A stretch of DNA of 11,546 nt. Source: Sulfuriferula sp. GTDB lineage: Bacteria; Pseudomonadota; Gammaproteobacteria; Burkholderiales; Sulfuriferulaceae. How positions within the stretch are numbered: the stretch's first letter is position 1; every line of letters starts with the position of its first letter. Below, piece by piece: positions 5,890 through 11,546 of the stretch. Under the pieces are notes generated by a model that did not search any database, had not been told where the DNA came from, and saw only the letters and a list, made by a program, of their open reading frames with translations. A program made the position numbers and the translations under genes. The stretch is taken from assembly GCA_027311185.1 (NCBI GenBank), contig DAICZK010000037.1:1-11546 (forward strand), given 5' to 3'.

Positions 5890-6427
5890 CTTGCCCAATA
5901 CGCTCCAGCACCCCGCGCAAAACCGAACCTCCAAGCCTGTCGGCGGGATCGAGCATCGTCAATTTGTCCACCATCGCCGCTCCGGTATCCATTTCCCCCA
6001 GGCGCATGTGCAGATACGCGCACCCCTTCAGGGTAAACAGATAAAATCTCGGCGCAGCGGCATAAGTCGAAAAATCCGCATGTTGCGGCGTCACTGCTTG
6101 CCAGTCTTGCGGCAAATTCAAATCCATCGCCGTTTTAACCAGACAGCGTTGCGCTACATCGAGCGCCTCGCTCAGACGATTCTTGTAAAAATAAAACCGG
6201 TACAGCGCAATATGCACCGCAGGGTGTTCGGGCGCTCGCGCATAAGCCTGCAAGAGATACCCTTCCGCTACCCCGTCGAGGTGGTATGCCGCCGCTGCAC
6301 GCTGCAAATCTTCCGCTACCTCGGCGGTTATTGCGCCGCCGAGACAGGCGGATTCCAGCCAGTCATTCAACTCGCCAGTCAGGCTCGAATCCAGCCCCAA
6401 CGACTCTGTCAATGTCGCAGCAGACAT
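5876..6427 (-). CDS. TPR-repeat protein of the nif operon
   Basis: A 183-residue all-helical soluble protein with degenerate tetratricopeptide repeats. The first repeats lie about residues 42-97 (AEGYLLQAYARAPEHPAVHIALYRFYFYKNRLSEALDVAQRCL). A second region, about 125-165, reads YLFTLKGCAYLHMRLGEMDTGAAMVDKLTMLDP, a clear TPR with the usual small and aromatic positions. It ends in an acidic run (GQDDDD). TPR proteins are protein-protein adaptors; a scaffolding role in Fe-S or nitrogenase assembly is inference from the neighbours. The ATG at 6427 is preferred. An in-frame GTG at 6439 directly follows the stop of the IscA-like gene and would add four residues; neither has a strong ribosome site. 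The gene runs into the LRV gene with a short overlap, suggesting coupled synthesis of the two repeat proteins. Confidence 0.84.
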   Translation of the reverse strand: MSAATLTESLGLDSSLTGELNDWLESACLGGAITAEVAEDLQRAAAAYHLDGVAEGYLLQAYARAPEHPAVHIALYRFYFYKNRLSEALDVAQRCLVKTAMDLNLPQDWQAVTPQHADFSTYAAAPRFYLFTLKGCAYLHMRLGEMDTGAAMVDKLTMLDPADRLGGSVLRGVLERIGQDDDD

Positions 6428-6439
6428 GGCTGGATACAC

Positions 6440-6817
6440 TCAGGCGCGTTTGATGGATGAAACGTTAACGACTGTCGTACCGGCATCGCCGGCCGACGAA
6501 CCGGAACTCCCGCACCCGCACGATGCCGCATTCGGATTGATGAAACTCAAACCGGATTCCATCGGCGTGTCTATGAAATCTATGGTCACGCCTTCGAGCA
6601 GCAAGCGGCTTTCTACCGGCAAAAATAGCTTGAGCCCGTTCCAGTCGAATGCGACATCGCCCGGCATGGGTGCGGCTTCGGCGCTGAATTCTGCCGCCAA
6701 ACCCGAACAGCCGCCCGGCGAGACGCTAAGGCGAAAGCCCGAATCGGCTGGACCGCCGCCAAAACGCACGATGCGACGCATGAATTTCTCGGCTTTGGGT
6801 GTAATGGTTATATTCAT
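6440..6817 (-). CDS. IscA/HesB A-type Fe-S carrier, nif-associated
   Basis: A 125-residue A-type carrier. The three conserved cluster-binding cysteines are visible: Cys37 in VSPGGCSGL, and Cys100 and Cys102 in NAASCGCGSS. The core MNITITPKAEKFMRRIV and the segment FIDTPMESGLSFINPNA are typical of IscA/HesB. The protein binds iron or [2Fe-2S]/[4Fe-4S] clusters and hands them to apo-proteins. Nif clusters often carry such a copy (called iscA-nif in Azotobacter), and here it probably serves NifB or nitrogenase clusters. The C-terminal tail after CGCG (SSGSSAGDAGTTVVNVSS) is longer than in housekeeping IscA, which usually ends soon after the CGCGxSF motif. The start is firm: AGGAGGAAAAG directly precedes the ATG at 6817. 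It lies 22 bases after the ferredoxin gene and its stop abuts the TPR gene. Confidence 0.93.
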   Translation of the reverse strand: MNITITPKAEKFMRRIVRFGGGPADSGFRLSVSPGGCSGLAAEFSAEAAPMPGDVAFDWNGLKLFLPVESRLLLEGVTIDFIDTPMESGLSFINPNAASCGCGSSGSSAGDAGTTVVNVSSIKRA

Positions 6818-6839
6818 CTTTTCCTCCTAAAATAACGGC

Positions 6840-7058
6840 TTAAGCCTGATAACGCGGGTATGCGTTATCAATGACGCAGGTCAGATCGACCGGACAAACC
6901 GCAACGCATTGCGCTTCGTCGAAATGCCCGATACATTCCGTGCATTTTTTCGGGTCGATAATAAACACGCCATTTTTCTCACGGATTGCGACATTCGGAC
7001 ATTCCGGTTCGCAAGCCGAACACCCCGTGCATTGAGACGCGACAATTTTGTAAGCCAT
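6840..7058 (-). CDS. fdxN: FdxN-type 2[4Fe-4S] ferredoxin next to nifB
   Basis: A 72-residue bacterial ferredoxin. The first motif is C10-x2-C13-x2-C16-x3-C20-P ([12 protein letters not shown]). The second is C39-x2-C42-x8-C51-x3-C55-P, with the 8-residue insertion found in Chromatium-type and nifB-linked ferredoxins. Eight cysteines hold two [4Fe-4S] clusters; a ninth, Cys61, follows the second motif. FdxN-type proteins encoded just after nifB support NifB-cofactor synthesis by supplying electrons, and the same is likely here. The ATG at 7058 is chosen because MAYKIV is the usual family start and AAGGA lies about 9 bases upstream. A longer frame upstream to 7160 overlaps nifB and is not family-like. 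It lies 40 bases after nifB and 22 bases before the IscA-like gene. Confidence 0.95.
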   Translation of the reverse strand: MAYKIVASQCTGCSACEPECPNVAIREKNGVFIIDPKKCTECIGHFDEAQCVAVCPVDLTCVIDNAYPRYQA

Positions 7059-7098
7059 GATACGTATCCTTCTAAACTCCACTTGAAATAAGCCGCGA

Positions 7099-8652
7099 TC
7101 ACGCAGCGGCGATGTACGCGCCCTGACGGATATCGGCGTCGCCGCGTGCCTGATGCTCAATTTCGCCCGTACTCACCTTGGCGCAATATTCCCTGAAGTA
7201 GGTGATCGCCGATTCCTCGATAAACTCGTGCGCGAACCGGTCCACGGGATCTATCCCCGCGGCCTTGAGTTCATCGCGCGGGCAACCGCCGATCTTGGCA
7301 ACGAATACCGCATGACAGTCGTTGATGGCGCGAACGACCGAAGGCAAAGTCTCCTCCTCGCCAAAACCGCCCTGGCAATACAGGTCGACGCGACGGTGAC
7401 CGACGAATTTCGAACCGGCTGAACCGACTTCGTAAATCTGGAATTCGGTAGCGTGGCCGAAGTGCTCGTTGACGCGCCCTTGTCCCTTGGTCGCAACAGC
7501 AATCATCAGCTTGATGTCGGTCGTATCCAGATTGGCCATCGCGGCCTCCTTGGCGGCAACTTTTTCCATCCGCTCCGCTTCGACCAGCGCCTGGTAGTTT
7601 CTGCGCGATTCGGCGTCGTAGACGACTTCGCTCATCTCGTCGATTTTCTCAGTGGTAAACTCGGCGCTACGATCCTCACCCAGCAGGCCGACAGCATCGG
7701 CACGGCACTGACGGCAATGGCGCATCATGTTCATGTCGCCTTCGCACGCGTCCTGCAACGCCTTGAGTTCCTGCGCGCTAGGCCCGCGCTGGCCGTTGAG
7801 GCCGAATACGGTGCCATGCTCGGGTGCCGAAATCAGCGGCATGATATTATGCAGAAATGCGCCGCGCGATTTGACCGCCTTGTTCACCTCGACCAGATGC
7901 TTGTCGTTGATGCCCGGGATCATGACCGAATTGATCTTCGCCAGTACGCCCGCAGCAGTCAGCATCTCCAGCCCTAGCATCTGCCGTTCGGTCAGGATGC
8001 GCGCAGCTTCTATGCCGGTGTAGCGCTTGTTCTTGTAATAAATCCACGGATAAATATGCTGTCCGATTTCAGGATCGACCATGTTGATGGTAATCGTCAC
8101 ATGATCGACATTGAACGCCTTGATCGTGTCAACATGGTCGGGCAGAGCCAGACCGTTGGTCGACAGGCACAGCTTGATGTCCGGCGCCGTTTTGGCGATG
8201 AGCTCGAAAGTCTTGAAGGTCTTGGCCGGGTTTGCCAAGGGGTCCCCGGGTCCGGCGATGCCCAGCACCGTCATCTGCGGAATCGCCGACGCTACGGCCA
8301 GCACTTTTTTCGAGGCCTGCTCCGGCGTCAGTTTTTCGCTGACCACGCCTGGCCGCGACTCGTTGGCGCAATCGTATTTGCGGTTGCAGTAATTGCACTG
8401 GATATTGCAGGCGGGTGCCACTGCGACGTGCATGCGCGCGTAGTGATGATGTGCCTCTTCACTGTAGCAAGGATGGTTCTTGACCTTTTCCCATACTTCG
8501 GGCGCCATATCGGCCGGTCCGTCCGACGAACCACAGCTCGCCTTGCCGCCCTCGCTGGAAGTACCGCAGCCTTTATGCTCGGCTATTTGCTCAAGTATCT
8601 GTGTCAGCGGTTTGGCGGCCGACGTTTCCATATCTGTCATCGTAGATTGCAT
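7099..8652 (-). CDS. nifB: NifB, radical SAM NifB-co synthase with C-terminal NifX-like domain
   Basis: A 517-residue enzyme that builds the 8Fe-9S-carbide NifB-cofactor, the precursor of FeMo-co, from two [4Fe-4S] clusters and S-adenosylmethionine. The radical SAM motif CNIQCNYC (Cys82, Cys86, Cys89) is preceded by the family signature [16 protein letters not shown] (60-75). Other conserved points are [24 protein letters not shown] (131-141) and the pair HCRQCRADA (312-320), whose cysteines, with Cys62, help bind the additional clusters. After about residue 378 a dinitrogenase-iron-molybdenum-cofactor-binding (NifX/NafY-like) domain begins, with [24 protein letters not shown]. The two-domain length is normal for proteobacterial NifB. 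The ATG at 8652 has AGGGG about 8 bases upstream. A sigma54 promoter with NifA site lies upstream, making nifB the likely first gene of the long operon running leftward. Confidence 0.98.
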   Translation of the reverse strand: MQSTMTDMETSAAKPLTQILEQIAEHKGCGTSSEGGKASCGSSDGPADMAPEVWEKVKNHPCYSEEAHHHYARMHVAVAPACNIQCNYCNRKYDCANESRPGVVSEKLTPEQASKKVLAVASAIPQMTVLGIAGPGDPLANPAKTFKTFELIAKTAPDIKLCLSTNGLALPDHVDTIKAFNVDHVTITINMVDPEIGQHIYPWIYYKNKRYTGIEAARILTERQMLGLEMLTAAGVLAKINSVMIPGINDKHLVEVNKAVKSRGAFLHNIMPLISAPEHGTVFGLNGQRGPSAQELKALQDACEGDMNMMRHCRQCRADAVGLLGEDRSAEFTTEKIDEMSEVVYDAESRRNYQALVEAERMEKVAAKEAAMANLDTTDIKLMIAVATKGQGRVNEHFGHATEFQIYEVGSAGSKFVGHRRVDLYCQGGFGEEETLPSVVRAINDCHAVFVAKIGGCPRDELKAAGIDPVDRFAHEFIEESAITYFREYCAKVSTGEIEHQARGDADIRQGAYIAAA

Positions 8653-8705
8653 GAATCGCCCCTAAATCAAAAGTTGCGCTAAAAATAACCCCACGCACAA
8701 CCATT

Positions 8706-8721
8706 AGCCAGAAGCATGCCA
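8706..8721 (-). promoter_or_regulatory. sigma54 (-24/-12) promoter of nifB
   Basis: On the minus strand the sequence reads TGGCATGCTTCTGGCT: GG at 8720-8719 and GC at 8708-8707 separated by exactly 10 bases. Against the consensus TGGCAYG-N4-TTGCW the only mismatch is G for the second T of TTGC. Transcription would begin near 8695, leaving a leader of about 43 bases before the nifB ATG. Together with the activator site upstream this is a strong call. Confidence 0.82.
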
Positions 8722-8738
8722 GATAATATATTTTTATT

Positions 8739-8751
8739 AATCAGATAGTTA
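8739..8751 (+). promoter_or_regulatory. IHF-like bending site between NifA site and nifB promoter
   Basis: AATCAGATAGTTA matches the IHF consensus WATCAANNNNTTR at all but one position, with an A/T-rich tract (8726-8738) beside it. It lies between the -24 element and the NifA site, where IHF usually bends DNA in nif promoters. The motif is loose, so confidence is moderate. Confidence 0.42.
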
Positions 8752-8815
8752 CTGCATTAACAAGAAATTTCCTTTGGTGCCGAGCACGACAATCGCCGTG
8801 TCGCTTGTCGGCCTT

Positions 8816-8831
8816 TGTCGTAAAAATAACA
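8816..8831. promoter_or_regulatory. NifA upstream activator sequence (TGT-N10-ACA)
   Basis: A perfect TGT-CGTAAAAATA-ACA site is present. Its centre is about 128 bases upstream of the predicted nifB start of transcription, inside the 80-150 base range usual for NifA sites. It is the only perfect TGT-N10-ACA I find between nifB and the yqhA-like gene. Confidence 0.8.
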
Positions 8832-8988
8832 AAACCGTCAAATAGTGATTTCAGTCAATGCTAGTGAAAAATTATTCAAACAAACCGGGAAACTTCCGTT
8901 TTTTAAATTTTTAATCAATAGATTAGTGATCTTTCCGTGAGGACACTGACCCCGTTACCCGGAACGAGTTGCAGCGTCGGGCGTAACA

Positions 8989-9525
8989 TCAATGTTCGCT
9001 TTTGGCATCTGACGCATGCGAGAGGTAAAGTGCCAGGCCGATGAGCGCGATGGCCCCGCCGAGATAAAGCAGATCGAGTGGTGTTTCGATCTTCACTCGG
9101 ATCGCTTCTTGGAACAGCGTGACGATCAGGATCATCAGAATCACCTTGGCAAGTCGTGATTTCAGATCATCCAGACTTTCGATCAGCAGTATTTTGCTCG
9201 ATCTTGCTTCCCCCTTGGCCTCGTCGATGTCGCTGATAAAAAGTTCATAGAGTCCGAGCGAGAAGATCAGCATGACGGTGGCAAGCAAATAGCCATCGAC
9301 TACCTCAACGACGTGGGTAATGGTGTCCTCGTGCAAACTCTGCCTGGCAGACGCGCTGAGGTCCGGATCAGCATAATGGATGATATGTTTGATCATGAAG
9401 AACACGTCTACAGTACACATGTAGAAGATGGCAAAGCCCGCAATCATGCTGGCTACGACGGCGAAAAGCACTACATAACGGCTGCGCCACAACGCGCCTT
9501 CGAAAAACGATTCAAGTAGTTTCAT
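8989..9525 (-). CDS. yqhA: YqhA/UPF0114 family four-helix membrane protein
   Basis: A 178-residue inner-membrane protein with four predicted transmembrane segments at about residues 17-38, 75-97, 126-144 and 151-169. The start MKLLESFFEGALWRSRYVVL and the motif VDGYLLATVMLIFSLGLYELFIS are characteristic of the YqhA (UPF0114) family, whose biochemical function is not established. Between the second and third segments is a charged cytoplasmic-type loop (DIDEAKGEARSSKILLIESLDDLKSRLAK). The ATG at 9525 is preferred over one at 9540, because AAGGA lies 8 bases before it and the family begins MKxxE. The gene stands between nifA and nifB with more than 200 bases on each side, and probably has its own promoter (a TATAAT box 31 bases upstream). 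It may be a passenger or may have a nif-related membrane role; nothing in the sequence decides this. Confidence 0.86.
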   Translation of the reverse strand: MKLLESFFEGALWRSRYVVLFAVVASMIAGFAIFYMCTVDVFFMIKHIIHYADPDLSASARQSLHEDTITHVVEVVDGYLLATVMLIFSLGLYELFISDIDEAKGEARSSKILLIESLDDLKSRLAKVILMILIVTLFQEAIRVKIETPLDLLYLGGAIALIGLALYLSHASDAKSEH

Positions 9526-9555
9526 CGGTATTTCCTTCATGAAAGATCATGGCTG

Positions 9556-9584
9556 ATTATAGTGTGAATCCGTAACCCCGATAA
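9556..9584 (-). promoter_or_regulatory. possible sigma70 promoter of the yqhA-like gene
   Basis: A perfect TATAAT lies at 9561-9556 on the minus strand, with a weak -35 (TTATCG, 9584-9579) 17 bases upstream. Transcription would begin near 9549, leaving about 24 bases of leader. No sigma54 or NifA site is seen upstream, so this gene is probably not NifA-dependent. Confidence 0.4.
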
Positions 9585-9754
9585 CAGGGTCAACACCATT
9601 GCACTGCAGCATACCATCAGGTTTGTCCCTATCGGCTGCGCAATCTGGATATCCGGCACGCCAAACACGACTGGACACTGGATAGGACTTACATTCCGAT
9701 GGCTCGCGATTTCGTATATCTGACCGCTGTGCCGATTGAGCAACAGCAAGAAAA

Positions 9755-11374
9755 CTAGAATTTCCTGACTTCGATATTGTATTTAAGCAGCGCATAGCCC
9801 ATTTGGCGCGCCGATATACTCAGTAGCCGCGCCGCTTTTGCCTGCACCCAGCCGCACTGTTCCAACGCCCATATCAGGCGTTCGCGCTCGGTGGTCGGAG
9901 CCGCCGGGCGTTCGTTTTCAAAAACCGGGGGCGCCACATGCTCGTGAGGCGCTGCCGGTTTTTCCTTATGCATGGGTTGAATCACGATGGGTATCGGTTC
10001 GAATTCTCCGTGCAGCGTTTGTTTCAGACACTTGCCGTGCTGACAAGGGAAATCGATCTCGCGGATGGTATTGTTGCGCGTCATGGTCGCGGTGCGCTCC
10101 ACGCAATTTTCCAGTTCGCGCACATTGCCCGGCCAGTAGCAGTTGACCAATACCCGCATGGATTCGGGCGTCATCGTCAGATCACGCTTGTTTTCCTGAT
10201 TGAATTTGACCAGAAAACGCTCTACCAGATAAGGAATGTCGTCGCGCCGTTCGCGCAAAGGCGGCAAAAATATGCTCACCACATTGATCCGGTAATACAG
10301 GTCCGCCCGAAAATCACCGTCGGCGACTGATTTTTCCAGGTTTCTGTTGGTCGCCGTAATCAGGCGAACGTCGACCTGTATGGTTTTGTTGCCGCCCACG
10401 CGCTCGAACTCGCGTTCCTGCAGCACGCGCAACAGCTTGGCCTGAAACGCAGGCGATATGTCGCCAATCTCATCCAGAAACAGCGTCCCGCCTTGCGCCA
10501 GCTCGAACCGCCCTTTGCGTTCCCCCTGCGCGCCGGTAAACGCGCCCTTCTCGTGACCGAACAGTTCGGATTCGAGCAACGTTTCGGTCAGCGCCGCACA
10601 ATTCACCTTGATGAACGGCGCATTTTTACGCGGACTCAAAAAGTGGATGCTGCGCGCGATCACCTCCTTACCGGTGCCGCTTTCGCCCCGCAGCAGCACG
10701 GTTGCGCGTCCCGGCGCGGCGAGATGCGCCTGGGAAAACACCTCCTGCATGCTCTTGGAGAACCCCACGACGTTGTCCAGACTGTATTTGCCGCGCAGCT
10801 CGGTTTTCAAACGCTGCTGTTCCTGCAACAGCGCCGCGCGCTCGGCCACCACGCCCTGATGCAGGCGCACCGTCTGGCCGATCAGATTGGCGACCATGGT
10901 CAACAGCATGACATCTTTCTGGTAACTGCCCACGTAATCGCCCGCCACCCGATCTATGCTCAATACCCCCATCGCCTTGGCGCCCACCTTGATTGGCACG
11001 CCGATGAATGCAATGACCTGATCCTCGGTTCCGTTTAACGAACCGGTACGATTGAGATACAGCGGCTCGTCGGCAATATCCTGCAGCACGACCGGCACGC
11101 CCGACTGCAGGATTTTTCCGGTAATTCCTTCTCCGGACTGAAAACGTCCGCGCCTGAATTCCTCATCCGACAGCCCATATGCACCGACCAGGTGCAAGTC
11201 GCCGCTGTCCTGCACCAAACTGATCATGCCACGCCGTATGTTCAAATAGACCGATAACACGTTCAGGACTTCGCGAAACGTTTTTGGCAAATTAAGCGAC
11301 GAGCTTAATATCTTGCCCACTTCATAAACAGTCAACAATTCCTGATTACCGCTCAGGTCAGATTTATTGGCCAT
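9755..11374 (-). CDS. nifA: NifA, sigma54-dependent transcriptional activator (redox-sensitive type)
   Basis: A 539-residue bacterial enhancer-binding protein. An N-terminal GAF domain (about 20-175) is followed by an AAA+ domain with Walker A GESGTGKE (230-237), the sigma54-contacting GAFTGA (277-282), Walker [11 protein letters not shown] (295-304) and the arginine region [13 protein letters not shown]. At the end of the AAA+ domain and the linker, cysteines 412, 424, 444 and 449 give C-X11-C-X19-C-X4-C, the signature of NifA proteins that sense oxygen or iron directly and work without NifL. A proline-rich linker (about 457-495) leads to a Fis-type helix-turn-helix ([28 protein letters not shown], about 502-529). 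It should activate the nifB promoter at 8706-8831. The ATG at 11374 has GGAGG at ideal spacing. An ATG at 11401 has AAGGA too close to it and is less likely. Confidence 0.97.
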   Translation of the reverse strand: MANKSDLSGNQELLTVYEVGKILSSSLNLPKTFREVLNVLSVYLNIRRGMISLVQDSGDLHLVGAYGLSDEEFRRGRFQSGEGITGKILQSGVPVVLQDIADEPLYLNRTGSLNGTEDQVIAFIGVPIKVGAKAMGVLSIDRVAGDYVGSYQKDVMLLTMVANLIGQTVRLHQGVVAERAALLQEQQRLKTELRGKYSLDNVVGFSKSMQEVFSQAHLAAPGRATVLLRGESGTGKEVIARSIHFLSPRKNAPFIKVNCAALTETLLESELFGHEKGAFTGAQGERKGRFELAQGGTLFLDEIGDISPAFQAKLLRVLQEREFERVGGNKTIQVDVRLITATNRNLEKSVADGDFRADLYYRINVVSIFLPPLRERRDDIPYLVERFLVKFNQENKRDLTMTPESMRVLVNCYWPGNVRELENCVERTATMTRNNTIREIDFPCQHGKCLKQTLHGEFEPIPIVIQPMHKEKPAAPHEHVAPPVFENERPAAPTTERERLIWALEQCGWVQAKAARLLSISARQMGYALLKYNIEVRKF

Positions 11375-11495
11375 GACGACCTCCAGAGAACAACATTTCA
11401 TTTCCTTCTATGACTAAGGGCTCGTTAATGAACGTTCGCTTCCCTGTTTGCTGTTTTTTTTCGTATTGGTAAATTTAGAGATTTGAATATCCTAA

Positions 11496-11524
11496 AATAT
11501 AATAAATTGCGACAAAACCTACAA
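11496..11524 (-). promoter_or_regulatory. possible sigma70-type promoter of nifA
   Basis: In the AT-rich leader a -10-like TATATT (11501-11496) lies 17 bases after a weak -35-like TTGTAG (11524-11519) on the minus strand. No GG-N10-GC sigma54 element or TGT-N10-ACA site was found between 11402 and 11546. AT-rich DNA yields such matches by chance, so this is tentative. Confidence 0.3.
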
Positions 11525-11546
11525 AATGCTTGCCGTTCCCTTAAAT

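Larger units (their letters stand above)
8653..8988. other. nifB regulatory intergenic region
   Basis: This 336-base gap has no plausible gene. It is AT-rich compared with the flanks and holds the nifB leader, the sigma54 promoter, the IHF-like site and the NifA site in its nifB-proximal half. The remaining part (about 8832-8988) shows no convincing promoter on either strand. It contains only a weak hairpin near 8886-8898, and no clear terminator for the yqhA-like gene. Confidence 0.7.

Noticed and set aside
5035..6036. 333-codon plus-strand open frame opposite the LRV and TPR genes
   Set aside because: It is an antisense shadow of the repeat-rich LRV frame, has skewed composition and no recognisable domain, and would run against the operon.
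8695..8709. Alternative GG...GC element near the nifB leader on the minus strand
   Set aside because: The spacing between GG and GC is 11 rather than 10 bases, and the neighbouring element at 8706-8721 fits far better.
8886..8904. Plus-strand hairpin followed by six Ts, resembling a rho-independent terminator
   Set aside because: The stem is only five pairs with a G-T wobble, no plus-strand gene precedes it, and on the minus strand the stem has a mismatch, so it does not clearly end the yqhA-like transcript.
9526..9754. Small open frames in the gap between nifA and the yqhA-like gene
   Set aside because: The two overlapping frames have no ribosome site or family resemblance; the gap is better explained as untranslated sequence with a promoter near 9556-9584.
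1..11546. CRISPR arrays, insertion sequences, tRNA or rRNA genes
   Set aside because: No spaced direct repeats, transposase frames, terminal inverted repeats or tRNA-like cloverleaf were seen; the window is continuous nif operon sequence.

Overview
The window is one strand-biased block of a nitrogen-fixation (nif) gene cluster. All recognisable genes lie on the minus strand and are transcribed from right (11.4 kb) to left (1). NifB and NifA carry diagnostic motifs. The NifA has the cysteine pattern of oxygen-sensitive NifA proteins, and the moderately GC-rich coding sequence with AT-rich intergenic DNA fits a proteobacterium. I infer a betaproteobacterium (for example a Gallionella/Sideroxydans-like or Rhodocyclales-like diazotroph), but the sequence alone does not settle the genus.

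Layout in transcription order. (1) Regulation, 11.5-9.0 kb: an AT-rich leader, then nifA (GAF, AAA+, cysteine-rich linker, HTH), then a four-helix membrane protein of the YqhA/UPF0114 family with its own likely sigma70 promoter. (2) A 336-base gap (8653-8988) holds a well-formed NifA/sigma54 promoter: an upstream activator TGT-N10-ACA, an IHF-like site and a -24/-12 element. (3) Cofactor and Fe-S genes, 8.65-5.9 kb: nifB, an FdxN-type 2[4Fe-4S] ferredoxin, an IscA/HesB A-type carrier and a TPR protein. (4) 5.9-4.0 kb: an LRV protein (N-terminal Fe-S cluster plus 24-residue helical repeats), two consecutive nifZ genes separated by a structured 95-base spacer, and a small uncharacterised protein. 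(5) 4.03-2.64 kb: nifS and nifT. (6) The least explained part, 2.64 kb to the left edge: an 87-residue unknown protein, a DegT-fold protein, a SIR2-like protein and a 2Fe-2S ferredoxin cut by the window edge.

From nifB leftward, neighbouring genes overlap or are separated by 1-43 bases, apart from the 95-base nifZ-nifZ spacer. No convincing internal terminator is seen, so the stretch is probably one long transcript driven by NifA from the nifB promoter. Functionally the genes cover sulfur mobilisation (NifS), Fe-S carriage (IscA-like), NifB-cofactor synthesis with its electron donor (NifB, FdxN), nitrogenase maturation (NifZ, NifT, perhaps LRV and TPR) and electron supply (ferredoxins). The structural genes nifHDK, nifEN, nifU and nifV are not in this window.

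The most interesting point is the left-end module. The DegT-fold protein appears to have lost the lysine that binds pyridoxal phosphate, and the SIR2-like protein appears to have lost the catalytic Asn and His. Two catalytically altered enzyme folds encoded side by side in a nif transcript suggest a sensing, binding or scaffolding role in nitrogen fixation that I cannot match to any described function.
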